From: SFHK01 sp964554795
GTDB taxonomy: Bacteria > Bacillota > Clostridia > Christensenellales > Aristaeellaceae
NCBI GenBank assembly: GCA_964554795.1
Contig: CAZKQB010000033.1
Location: 1 to 38,440, forward strand
Length of the DNA stretch: 38,440 nt
Reading direction: 5' to 3'
The notes beneath the pieces were generated by a model, which was not told the DNA's origin, did not search any database, and was given only the letters and a program-made list of their open reading frames with translations. The position numbers and the translations under genes are program-made. This document shows, piece after piece, positions 7,417-15,238 of the stretch. The stretch's first letter is position 1; the number at the start of each line of letters is the position of its first letter.

Positions 7417-8562
7417 ATGAAGATCCACGTGCGAAGTGGTGTTGACAACCTGAATTTGGTACACAGCGTGCTGAGCGGCCGCCGCATCGGCCTTCTGACT
7501 CACCCATGCGGCTTCGATTCCACATTCACCAGCACGATCGACCTTCTGCACGCGCACTATCATCTGACGGCGCTGTTCGCCTGCGAGCACGGCATTCGCG
7601 GCAACGCAGTTGCAGGCGCACACATCGATCAGGAAACAGACGCCGCAACGGGGCTTCCGGTCTTCTCTCTGTACGGAGACACAAAAATGCCCACGCCGGA
7701 GATGCTTTCCGAAATCGACGTGTTCGTGGTTGATTTGCAGGATGTGGGCGCGCGGTTTTATACCTATATATATTCGCTTGCATTTGCAATGATCGCCTGC
7801 GCCCGCGCAGGCAAGCCCATTGTGGTGCTCGACCGCATCAATCCCATCGGCGGCCGCATCGTGCACGGCACGCTTCTGGACGAGCGCTTCCATTCCTTTG
7901 TGGGTGAATACTCCGTTCCCACGCGCTATGGGCTTACGATCGGCGAGTTTGCACGGTTTGTGAAGGATCACCTGAGGTTAGACGTCAACCTGACCGTCGT
8001 CCCGATGACCGGCTGGAAGCGCGACATGCTGTGGGAGGATACCGACGCAGCGTGGGCGCCGCCGTCGCCCAACATTCCCACGCCGCATACCGCGTTGGCC
8101 TACATCGGCACCTGCATCTTCGAGGGGACGAACCTGTCGGAGGGGCGGGGTACTACGACACCGTTTGAAGTTGTCGGCGCACCGTTTATCGACGCTGAGC
8201 GCTTGACGGCGCGCATGCGGGCGCTGAATCTGTCCGGCATCGGCTTCATGCCCGCGTATTTCACGCCCACAACCTCCAAATGGCAGGGAGAAGCCTGCCG
8301 CGGCGTGCGGCTATTTCTTTCCTCCGGCGAAGCTGACGCATTCGCGGCCGGAATCCACCTGCTGGAAGCCATTCTTGATCTGTATCCGCGCGACGCAAAG
8401 TACCTTTCGGACGAGCCCACGGCGCTGGCAGGCACAAACCTTCTGCTCGGCACGGACGAATTCCGTGCAGGCGGCCTGAGCGCTGAAGAGCTAATCCAAA
8501 AGCACCGCCCGCTCATAGAGGATTTTAAACGCCGCAGCAGGAAATATTACCTGTACGAATAG
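7417..8562 (+). CDS. namZ: Exo-beta-N-acetylmuramidase NamZ (YbbC, DUF1343)
   Basis: A 381-residue protein of the DUF1343/YbbC family. The Bacillus subtilis member NamZ releases MurNAc from non-reducing ends of peptidoglycan-derived sugars. Family blocks are in order: FACEHGIRGNAVAGAH, TGLPVFSLYGDTKMPTPEML, VVDLQDVGARFYTYIYS, and SKWQGEACRGVRLF near residue 295. The ATG at 7417 follows AAAGGAGA. No signal peptide is visible: the N-terminus MKIHVRSGVDNLNL is hydrophilic, whereas the B. subtilis enzyme is secreted. It stands divergent to murK-murQ, which would consume its product. A cytoplasmic role on imported disaccharides is inferred. Confidence 0.88.
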   Translation: MKIHVRSGVDNLNLVHSVLSGRRIGLLTHPCGFDSTFTSTIDLLHAHYHLTALFACEHGIRGNAVAGAHIDQETDAATGLPVFSLYGDTKMPTPEMLSEIDVFVVDLQDVGARFYTYIYSLAFAMIACARAGKPIVVLDRINPIGGRIVHGTLLDERFHSFVGEYSVPTRYGLTIGEFARFVKDHLRLDVNLTVVPMTGWKRDMLWEDTDAAWAPPSPNIPTPHTALAYIGTCIFEGTNLSEGRGTTTPFEVVGAPFIDAERLTARMRALNLSGIGFMPAYFTPTTSKWQGEACRGVRLFLSSGEADAFAAGIHLLEAILDLYPRDAKYLSDEPTALAGTNLLLGTDEFRAGGLSAEELIQKHRPLIEDFKRRSRKYYLYE

Positions 8563-8573
8563 GAGGCATCGGT

Positions 8574-9566
8574 ATGCAGATTCGCAGGGCCACCGCAGCA
8601 GATCGTCCCGCCATATACGCCCTTTGGAACGAAAGCTGCTTCTCTCGCGAGGTCGTTTACAAGCCTCTCGACGCCATGGCATTCACCCGCCTGTTTGAGG
8701 ATAACCCGAATTACGACGGATCCTACGATCTCGTGTGCGAGATAAACGGCGGCGTCGCAGGCTTCATCTCCGGCGCGGAGAAAAAGGTCTTTCTGCCCGG
8801 TGAAACGCGCGAAAATACGCCGGGCTATCTGACGGCTATCTTCGTACGGCCGGACGTGCGCCGGTTAGGCATCGGCAGCGCACTGCTGAACGCGCTTGAG
8901 GATGCGTTTCGCGCGGCGGGCAAGAAAAGCTTCGTTTCCAGCGGAAACAATCCCGTGAACCTGCCGTGGTTCATCCCGGGTACGCCGGGGCACGACCACA
9001 ACAACGCCCCTGGCACGGACGTAGCGTGCGCAGGATACCCCTTCCTCTTAAAGCGCGGCTATGCGGACGCGCACCGCGAGGCGTCGATGTATCTGAACCT
9101 GAAGGATTACGTGTACAAGCCCGAGGTGGAGGCAACGCGGCAGCGCTTACTCTCCGAGGGTATTTACACCGGCAGATACGACGTATCCCTGAACTGCGAG
9201 TTTGACGGCATGTGCGACCGCGTAGGCAGCGAATACTGGCGCAAGGTGCTTCAGGACGAAACGGCCGCCGCACACCCGCGCGTGATTCTGGCCGGCGTAT
9301 GCCAGAACCACATCGTCGGCTTCACCGGCCCCGTGGACAAGGAGCCCTCCGGGCGCGGCTGGTTCACCGGCATCTGCGTCGACCCGCTGTACGGTCGGCG
9401 GGGAATCGCCACGGTTCTCTTCAATGACCTGATGCGCGAATTCGTTAAGGAAGGCGCGCAGTTCTCCACGCTCTTCACCGGCATCGACAATCACGCGCAG
9501 CGTCTGTACAAGCACACCGGCTTCGAGGTACGCCGCACGTTCGCAATCATGAAAAAGGAGGCCTAA
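8574..9566 (+). CDS. Tandem GNAT acetyltransferase
   Basis: A 330-residue protein with two GNAT domains. The first, about residues 1-185, has the acetyl-CoA motif AIFVRPDVRRLGIGSALL. The second, about 195-330, has ICVDPLYGRRGIATVLF followed by FTGIDNHAQRLYKHTGF. Tandem GNATs include mycothiol synthase MshD, but that pathway is absent here, so only the architecture is shared. It starts 11 nt after namZ with an AGGAGG site and ends 3 nt before the PIG-L gene, so the three are one unit. An acceptor among amino sugars or cell-wall fragments is inferred from context; the domains themselves do not show it. Confidence 0.85.
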   Translation: MQIRRATAADRPAIYALWNESCFSREVVYKPLDAMAFTRLFEDNPNYDGSYDLVCEINGGVAGFISGAEKKVFLPGETRENTPGYLTAIFVRPDVRRLGIGSALLNALEDAFRAAGKKSFVSSGNNPVNLPWFIPGTPGHDHNNAPGTDVACAGYPFLLKRGYADAHREASMYLNLKDYVYKPEVEATRQRLLSEGIYTGRYDVSLNCEFDGMCDRVGSEYWRKVLQDETAAAHPRVILAGVCQNHIVGFTGPVDKEPSGRGWFTGICVDPLYGRRGIATVLFNDLMREFVKEGAQFSTLFTGIDNHAQRLYKHTGFEVRRTFAIMKKEA

Positions 9567-9569
9567 ACC

Positions 9570-10271
9570 ATGGACGGAAATCGCAAGGTGATCATGGCCG
9601 TCGGGGCTCACACGGGCGATGCACAGCTTACGATGGGCATGCTGCTGGCTAAACACGCGCAGCAGGGCGACAAGATCATCGTGGTCGATCTGACCGCAGG
9701 TGAACGCGGCTGTCCGGCCGACACGACGCCCGAGGCGTTCCGTCCGTGCAACGTAGAAGCCGCAAGAAGGTTTGCCGAGGAGCTGGGCGGAGAATCCGTT
9801 GTATTCGATATTCCTGACGGCGAGCTACGCGACAGCCCGGAAATCGAGCTGCAGCTGGCCCGCCTGATGCGCGAAAAGCAGGTAGACGCTGTTTTGTACC
9901 ACTGGAGAAGCTCCATTCACAAGGACCACGTGGAAGCGCATCGCATCACCGATAACGCGATTTTCTTCGCGTCGCTGCCCACCTTTGAGCTGGACGGCCT
10001 CGCCCCCGCGCCCATCCGCACCTTCCTGTGCGCAGAAAACTGGGAGGATGCGCAGGGCTTTGAACCCTATGTGTACTTTGATGTGACCGAGGCCTACCCG
10101 CTGTGGGAGAAGGCGGTCAAGCACCTGTGGCTTACCGAGCACTCGACATCGATGGCGTATCTGAAATACTATGACGCGCTGTCCGTCACGCGCGGCTGCC
10201 TGATTCAGAAAGGACGCGCGACTGCCTTCGCCACCACCGGCGACCGCCGCATCGTTCGCGAAACCCTATAA
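9570..10271 (+). CDS. PIG-L (LmbE-like) deacetylase-family protein with a variant metal motif
   Basis: A 233-residue member of the PIG-L family, zinc enzymes that remove N-acetyl groups from GlcNAc derivatives (MshB, BshB, PIG-L). Visible family blocks are VGAHTGDAQL near residue 11, VDLTAGERGCP, FDIPDGELRD, and HKDHVEAHR near residue 128. The usual first motif is AHPDDxE. Here it is AHTGDAQ: the His and second Asp that bind zinc remain, but the first Asp, the presumed general base in MshB, is Gly. The downstream HxDH histidine is present. The protein may use another base, or act as a hydrolase of different specificity. It is co-transcribed with namZ and the tandem GNAT. Confidence 0.8.
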   Translation: MDGNRKVIMAVGAHTGDAQLTMGMLLAKHAQQGDKIIVVDLTAGERGCPADTTPEAFRPCNVEAARRFAEELGGESVVFDIPDGELRDSPEIELQLARLMREKQVDAVLYHWRSSIHKDHVEAHRITDNAIFFASLPTFELDGLAPAPIRTFLCAENWEDAQGFEPYVYFDVTEAYPLWEKAVKHLWLTEHSTSMAYLKYYDALSVTRGCLIQKGRATAFATTGDRRIVRETL

Positions 10272-10301
10272 ATCTTCATTTGGAATTCGGAGGAATCATT
10301 C

Positions 10302-11441
10302 ATGGCCAGAAGACGTTACCCCGGCGCAAAAAGCATGTTCGCCAAGGACCCGGACACCCTTCCCTTTTTCAGCCTTCATCCCAAGACGATCGTCGGCACG
10401 ATCATCCGCATTTTCATGTGCGTGTTTACGCTGGTCTGCATGCTGCTCATGGTGCTTGCCACAAAGGGATTCATGTTCCAGTGGATCGCCTATATCCGCC
10501 CTCTGGCCGTAATGGTGATCGCCGGCTGCACGGCGCTCCTGATTATTCTATCGCTTTTTAAGCGCATGCCCAACACCTTCCTCAAGGTTCTGGTGCCCGG
10601 CATTTTGCTGATGCTGGTCATCTCCATGTTCACCGCGCTGTACAGTATGGTAAGCCACATCTGCTCACTGGAGCTTGCGCCGGAGGCCGCTATGAAAGTG
10701 AACGGACGCACGCTCATGCTTATGCGCCAGAGCGCAATGCCCGAGGAAATAACCGACGAAAACGGCCAGACAGGCTATGTCGGCCGCATCGACGCCTACA
10801 GGTACACGGTGCGGGTGCCCAAGGCCACAGAGGGCATTTCCTACACGGTCGACGGTGAAATTCTCGTGCCCGTGAACGGAAGCTGGAACATAGCCGATGA
10901 ATGGGTGGATGAGAACACGTTCCGCCTGTACATCGATAAGGACGAAACCGGCGTCGCGTCCGGCGAAATTACCGTTCGCTTCTCGGAGGGCGAAACCACG
11001 CCTGCATCCGAGCCCGCGACGGCAGACATGTCCATGCGCAACAACAATAAGCCCTTTATCAGCCCTGCTGCCACGCATCAGGTCTACCTGTATCGCTCGC
11101 AGGACTATATCGAGCAGCTGACCGACTCCATCTACATGCTGGACACGCAGGCATTCCCGCGTGTATACACTGCCTACCCGCGAGCGATGCTGTTCTTCGT
11201 TCGCACGGACGTGCGCGTGGACGGCGCACTGGAGCTGGATTCCTACGTGAAGCTGCCCGACCTGCGCGTATCCCCGACCGACGACGTAATCCATATCGAG
11301 CCCGTCGAGGAAACGGAAGGCGTTCGCGGCTCGATCACCGTTTACCTGAACGAAAAAGCGCCCGCGCTCTCCGCAACTCCCGACGAGGCGACCCTTGACG
11401 AAACGACGCCCGCTGCGGCGACCGCCGGACAGACCGAATAA
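10302..11441 (+). CDS. Unknown membrane protein, three N-terminal TM helices plus a large outer domain
   Basis: I do not recognise this 379-residue protein. Three hydrophobic helices lie at about 30-53, 60-86 and 93-117. They are followed by about 240 hydrophilic residues that look beta-rich (for example YRYTVRVPKATEGISYTVDG), and a Pro/Ala/Thr/Glu-rich tail from about 355. With an odd number of helices, the large domain is probably on the other side of the membrane from the Arg-rich N-terminus (MARRRYPG), that is outside. The start at 10302 has GGAGGAATC before it. It stands between the PIG-L gene (30 nt) and the FecCD permease (18 nt), so it may be an accessory of either. Confidence 0.75.
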   Translation: MARRRYPGAKSMFAKDPDTLPFFSLHPKTIVGTIIRIFMCVFTLVCMLLMVLATKGFMFQWIAYIRPLAVMVIAGCTALLIILSLFKRMPNTFLKVLVPGILLMLVISMFTALYSMVSHICSLELAPEAAMKVNGRTLMLMRQSAMPEEITDENGQTGYVGRIDAYRYTVRVPKATEGISYTVDGEILVPVNGSWNIADEWVDENTFRLYIDKDETGVASGEITVRFSEGETTPASEPATADMSMRNNNKPFISPAATHQVYLYRSQDYIEQLTDSIYMLDTQAFPRVYTAYPRAMLFFVRTDVRVDGALELDSYVKLPDLRVSPTDDVIHIEPVEETEGVRGSITVYLNEKAPALSATPDEATLDETTPAAATAGQTE

Positions 11442-11459
11442 GGAAACGAAAGGCGCTTC

Positions 11460-12506
11460 ATGGCTGCAATACGAAAACGGAACGGCCTCACCGTTCTTTT
11501 GTGGGTACTGCTTCCGCTGGCCACACTGGTCACCCTGACGGCATGCGTGTCCATCGGCAGCGTACGCGTACCGCTGAAGGATACCTTTACGGTCATCCTG
11601 TGCACGATTTTCGGGGAGGATGTGCCCTCGCACATCCTCCATCCCGCCATTATTGCCCGTGTGCGTCTGCCGCGCGTGCTGTGCGTCGCGCTGGTAGGCG
11701 CGTCTCTGTCTCTGTGCGGCGCGGCGATGCAGGGGCTGCTTAAAAACCCGCTGGCCGACGGCTCCACGCTGGGCGTTTCCAGCGGCGCGTCGCTGGGGGC
11801 GGTAGTCGCTATTGCATTCGGCGTGTCAATTCCTGGCCTGCCATTAGCAGGAACGGTGGGTATGGCGATGCTGTTTGCGTTTCTTTCGCTTCTTTTCATT
11901 CTTACGCTGTCCTTTAAGCTTGACCATTCCCTGTCTACCAACACGATCATATTGATCGGCGTGGTCTATTCGATGTTCGTTTCCAGTGCCATGAGCCTGA
12001 TCGTTACCTTCGCATCCGACCGTCTGCGCCAGATCACCTTCTGGACGATGGGCAGCCTGGCCGGAAGCTCCTACTCGAATGCGCTGATGCTGCTGGTCGC
12101 CTTTGCCGTTTTCGGCGGCGCGATTCTTCTGCATGCCCACGAACTGAACGCCTTCGCCGTGGGCGAGGATAACGCTCGCTTTATCGGCGTAAACGTTCGG
12201 CACGTGAAGCTTCGACTGCTGGTGTGCGTGTCTGCGTTGATCGGCGTGTGCGTGTCCATCGGCGGCTCGATCGGCTTCGTCGGCCTAGTGACGCCGCATA
12301 TCGTGCGGCTGCTCACCGGCCCAAACCACAAGCGGCTGCTGCCTGCCTGCGCGTTCGGCGGCGCAATTTTCCTGATGCTGTCCGACCTCGTCGCGCGCAC
12401 ACTGCTGAGCCCGGTCGAGCTGCCCATCGGCGTGGTTACGTCGCTGATCGGCGCCGCGCTGTTCATTTATATCTTTGCAAAATCGGGGAGGAAAAGCCGT
12501 GCTTGA
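11460..12506 (+). CDS. FecCD/BtuC-family ABC transporter permease
   Basis: A 348-residue polytopic permease of the class that imports iron-siderophores, heme or cobalamin. Family landmarks are RLPRVLCVALVGASLSLCGA near residue 67, followed by MQGLLKNPLADGSTLGVSSG, then SIGFVGLVTPHIVRLLTGPN near 268 (the ATPase-contacting loop) and LPIGVVTSLIGAALF at the end. Around nine to ten helices are apparent. It overlaps the next gene, its ATPase, by 8 bp. No substrate-binding protein gene is in the run, so either it is elsewhere or this importer uses a shared one. The substrate is unknown. Confidence 0.92.
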   Translation: MAAIRKRNGLTVLLWVLLPLATLVTLTACVSIGSVRVPLKDTFTVILCTIFGEDVPSHILHPAIIARVRLPRVLCVALVGASLSLCGAAMQGLLKNPLADGSTLGVSSGASLGAVVAIAFGVSIPGLPLAGTVGMAMLFAFLSLLFILTLSFKLDHSLSTNTIILIGVVYSMFVSSAMSLIVTFASDRLRQITFWTMGSLAGSSYSNALMLLVAFAVFGGAILLHAHELNAFAVGEDNARFIGVNVRHVKLRLLVCVSALIGVCVSIGGSIGFVGLVTPHIVRLLTGPNHKRLLPACAFGGAIFLMLSDLVARTLLSPVELPIGVVTSLIGAALFIYIFAKSGRKSRA

Positions 12507-13266
12507 AGTAAAAAACCTCTCCGTAACCCTCGGCGGCGTGCAAATTCTTACGGATGTAAGCTTTTCCGCGCGCGATGAACAGTGGCTCATGATTCTCGGC
12601 CCTAACGGCGCTGGCAAGAGCACGATTGTAAACGCCATCTCCGGCGGCATTCCCTATACGGGCGAGGTGCGACTGGACGGCGAAAGCGTGCGCTGCATGA
12701 AGCCTCGCGCACGTGCCCGCAAGCTGGGCGTGCTTTCCCAGAATCATCATGTGAGCTACGCGTTCACGGTAGAGGAAATCGTCCGCATGGGTCGGTATGC
12801 CCACGCACGCAGCCCGTTTTCCCTGCGCGGCGAGGCAGACGAGGCGTCTTTTCTCGACGCCGTGGAGCAAACGGGACTGACGGGCTTTCTGAAGCAGTCG
12901 ATGCTGACGGTATCCGGCGGTGAAATGCAGCGGGCCTTTCTTGCGCAGCTATTGTGTCAGGATCCGCGTCTGATGCTTCTGGACGAGCCGACGAACCATC
13001 TCGATCCCAAATATCAAAAACAGATTTTTGACCTCGTGCGCCGCTGGGTCGCACAGAGCGGCCGTTGCATCGTATCCGTCGTTCACGATCTATCGCTGGC
13101 TCGCGCCTACGGTACACATGCGCTGCTTCTCAAGGACGGCCGCGTTTGCGCGTCGGGCGACATTCGAGCCGTGCTCACCGACGAGCATCTTCGGCAGGTC
13201 TACGACATGGACGTATACGGCTGGATGCGCACGCTGTACGAGGGCTGGACGGAGGAAACCACATGA
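12499..13266 (+). CDS. FepC/BtuD-type ABC transporter ATP-binding protein
   Basis: A 255-residue ATPase that pairs with the FecCD permease. Walker A is GPNGAGKST at residues 34-42, the signature is VSGGEMQRAFLAQ (Val in place of the usual Leu), Walker B is LMLLDEPTNHLD, and the switch histidine is in VVHDLSLA. The start is GTG at 12499, 7 nt after GGGGAGG. An ATG eight codons earlier is less likely because it precedes the ribosome binding site. It overlaps the permease by 8 bp and the ComB-like gene by ATGA, so all three are translationally coupled. Confidence 0.92.
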   Translation: MLEVKNLSVTLGGVQILTDVSFSARDEQWLMILGPNGAGKSTIVNAISGGIPYTGEVRLDGESVRCMKPRARARKLGVLSQNHHVSYAFTVEEIVRMGRYAHARSPFSLRGEADEASFLDAVEQTGLTGFLKQSMLTVSGGEMQRAFLAQLLCQDPRLMLLDEPTNHLDPKYQKQIFDLVRRWVAQSGRCIVSVVHDLSLARAYGTHALLLKDGRVCASGDIRAVLTDEHLRQVYDMDVYGWMRTLYEGWTEETT

Positions 13267-13961
13267 AGATTCGCTGCTTTGCCACGCCGAACGATCTTCT
13301 TCCCGGCGATCTGGATGGCGCGACGGCGATTGTCATCGATACGCTGCGCATGACCAGCGTTGCCGCCGCAGCCATGAGCAACGGCTGCGCCGGGCTACTT
13401 GCCTGCGCAACCGTCGAGGGCGCACGTGAGGCCGCCGATGCACGCGGCGCACTGTTGGGCGGCGAACGCAGCGCCCTGAAGATCGATGGCTTTGATTTTT
13501 CCAACTCTCCGCTCGAATATACCCGCGAGGCCATCGGCGGGAAGCATCTGGTCATGACGACGTCCAACGGCACGCGCGCCATTGCCGCCTGCGCCCCGGC
13601 GCGCCGTCTGCTTCTGGCCGCGCTCGTCAACGTCGCCGCTGTGGCAGAGGTCTGCAAAAGGGAAGATACCGTGGCCATCGTGTGCGCCGGAACCGCCGGC
13701 GCATTCACGCTGGAGGATGCATTGACTGCCGGTGCGCTGTCCCTGTGCCTAAGCGGCGCCGAAAAGGACGACGCAGCCATCGCCTTTGAAGCCCTGTGGC
13801 TCACTGCCCGCGGTGACCTGCACCGCGCACTTTCCGCCACCCGGCACTATAACCGTCTGCTCTCCCTTGGCTTCCGGCGCGACCTCGACTTCTGTCTCAC
13901 CCCTAACCGCCTGTCCGTCGTGTGCGAACAGGCGCATGACGGCTGGTTCTACCGCCTGTAG
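13263..13961 (+). CDS. 2-phosphosulfolactate phosphatase family protein (ComB-like)
   Basis: A 232-residue protein of the ComB family, Mg2+-dependent phosphatases that release sulfolactate from 2-phosphosulfolactate. Family blocks are AIVIDTLRMTSVAAAAMSNG, LLGGERSALKIDGFDFSNSP and LVMTTSNGTRAIAA, with CAGTAGAFTLEDALTAGAL further on. In methanogens the reaction serves coenzyme M synthesis; in bacilli sulfolactate accumulates in spores. The gene is coupled to the ABC ATPase by a 4-bp ATGA overlap, an unexpected partner. No other sulfolactate-synthesis gene is nearby, so the exact substrate is uncertain. It is the last gene of the seven-gene run; no plus-strand terminator is obvious after it. 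Confidence 0.85.
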   Translation: MKIRCFATPNDLLPGDLDGATAIVIDTLRMTSVAAAAMSNGCAGLLACATVEGAREAADARGALLGGERSALKIDGFDFSNSPLEYTREAIGGKHLVMTTSNGTRAIAACAPARRLLLAALVNVAAVAEVCKREDTVAIVCAGTAGAFTLEDALTAGALSLCLSGAEKDDAAIAFEALWLTARGDLHRALSATRHYNRLLSLGFRRDLDFCLTPNRLSVVCEQAHDGWFYRL

Positions 13962-14059
13962 GTTCGGTATCGCACGCTCCCTCCGCACAATCATGTCGAT
14001 CATTTCCGCTATGCGTATGGAAAATACGATCGCGCCGCCAGATTCCTCCGCCTTGGAGC

Positions 14060-14088
14060 AAAAATGGCAGAGAGACTTCCCTCTGCCA
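14060..14088 (-). terminator. Terminator of the cysteine-rich protein gene
   Basis: An 8-bp perfect stem TGGCAGAG/CTCTGCCA (14065-14072 with 14081-14088) with an 8-nt loop is followed on the minus strand by five U residues (14064-14060). On the plus strand no U-tract follows, so it serves the gene ending at 14207. The flanking stretches 13962-14059 and 14089-14206 hold nothing else I can identify. Confidence 0.85.
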
Positions 14089-14206
14089 CGTTGATATGTA
14101 TGGGACGCCGGTCTCATTTGTTCCATTTTGTTCTCCCAGCGCCGACGTCTATCTGAAACCGCCCGTTGCATTTCATGTGGCGGGGGCGGCAGCCGCCGAA
14201 AGGGGA

Positions 14207-15226
14207 TTAGTTGCTGCCGGTCATCGTGCAGCCGCAGCGCGGGCACAGCGTCGAATTTCCGGCGCAGCTTGTGCCGCAATTGGAGCAGGTCGAGCACGAG
14301 CAGCCAGTGGTCGTTGCTCCCGCGACGCTTCCGTTTGCAGAGCAGGTTCCACTGCAGGTGGGCTTTCCGCCCGTGTAGAACGTACAGCCGCCGATCGACG
14401 TGTTCGCCGCCGCAGTATTCGTCTGCTGACACGCGCTGGAACGCGGGAAAATGGGCAGCGAGAAAAACTCGTCGCACACGCTCTCGGCAAACTCCTCGCA
14501 CGGCGGAATCTCGCAGAAGCCGTAGGACGGCACCATGACCTCCACCTCTGCCAGAATCTTCAGCACCACCGTTACACAGATGGTAATCTGGAACTTGCAG
14601 TTGCCCACATAGCGTCCGCTGACGCAGATGGCGCTGACCAGGCTTTCCAGCGTAAACGGCACAATGGATTCGTCCGGGATGGCAAGCAGAACATCCTTTG
14701 ATACCTTCAGCGTTGCCTGCCCCATCCATTCCTGGCACTTCTGGTCAATGAACAGCACGTCAATGGGAATGGAAACGTCTCCCTTGACGCGCGCAAACTG
14801 CGGCCGGTCGCACAGGCGGTCCACAGACAGATTGGAAATCACGCCCTCCGTGGTCGAGGAACGGCAGCTTTCAAACGTCCACGTTCCGCAGGGCTGCGGG
14901 AGACACTCGGCGGTCTCGGCGTTTTCCAGTGCATCCTGATAAGTAATTTCGCCGCAGGTACCGCAGCGGCAGTTGCACTTGTTGCCGCTGCAATCGCAAC
15001 GGCAGTTGCGGTTTATTTCCTGAGCGCCGCAGTTGGTGTTGGGCAGCACAGGCACGATGTTGGACACCGTAACCTCCTTGTCGTTCAACTGCTCCTGCTG
15101 CAAACACGAATCGTAGACGTTCTTCACCTGAATACAGATGCGTTCGCAGATTCCGTCCATGGCGTTCCCCGTGATCTGACCGGGGCTGGTGTCAGCATTC
15201 GCATTCTTATAGCTGTAAAACGACAT
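14207..15226 (-). CDS. Cysteine-rich protein, probable spore coat/surface component
   Basis: A 339-residue protein with about 34 cysteines. It has no signal peptide (start MSFYSYKNANADTSPG). Residues about 28-45 read GICERICIQVKNVYDSCL, a pattern I associate with uncharacterised clostridial proteins. A Cys-dense patch (NRNCRCDCSGNKCNCRC) follows near residue 78, then a hydrophobic beta-rich middle (FQITICVTVVLKILAEVEVM). The C-terminus is Gly/Thr/Ser/Cys-rich and ends in a zinc-ribbon-like CPRCGCTMTGSN. Start 15226 has GGGAGGAAT before it. The upstream sporulation-type promoter and high Cys content suggest a mother-cell-made, disulfide- or metal-linked spore layer protein. That role is inferred. 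Confidence 0.7.
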   Translation of the reverse strand: MSFYSYKNANADTSPGQITGNAMDGICERICIQVKNVYDSCLQQEQLNDKEVTVSNIVPVLPNTNCGAQEINRNCRCDCSGNKCNCRCGTCGEITYQDALENAETAECLPQPCGTWTFESCRSSTTEGVISNLSVDRLCDRPQFARVKGDVSIPIDVLFIDQKCQEWMGQATLKVSKDVLLAIPDESIVPFTLESLVSAICVSGRYVGNCKFQITICVTVVLKILAEVEVMVPSYGFCEIPPCEEFAESVCDEFFSLPIFPRSSACQQTNTAAANTSIGGCTFYTGGKPTCSGTCSANGSVAGATTTGCSCSTCSNCGTSCAGNSTLCPRCGCTMTGSN

Positions 15227-15238
15227 ATACGCATTCCT

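Noticed and set aside
8574..10271. A mycothiol or bacillithiol biosynthesis locus
   Set aside because: Only the GNAT and PIG-L architectures fit; no glycosyltransferase or cysteine ligase is present, and the neighbours are murein-sugar genes.
14060..14088. Bidirectional terminator for both the ComB-like gene and the cysteine-rich gene
   Set aside because: The stem is symmetric, but only the minus strand has a U-tract, so it is assigned to the minus-strand gene alone.
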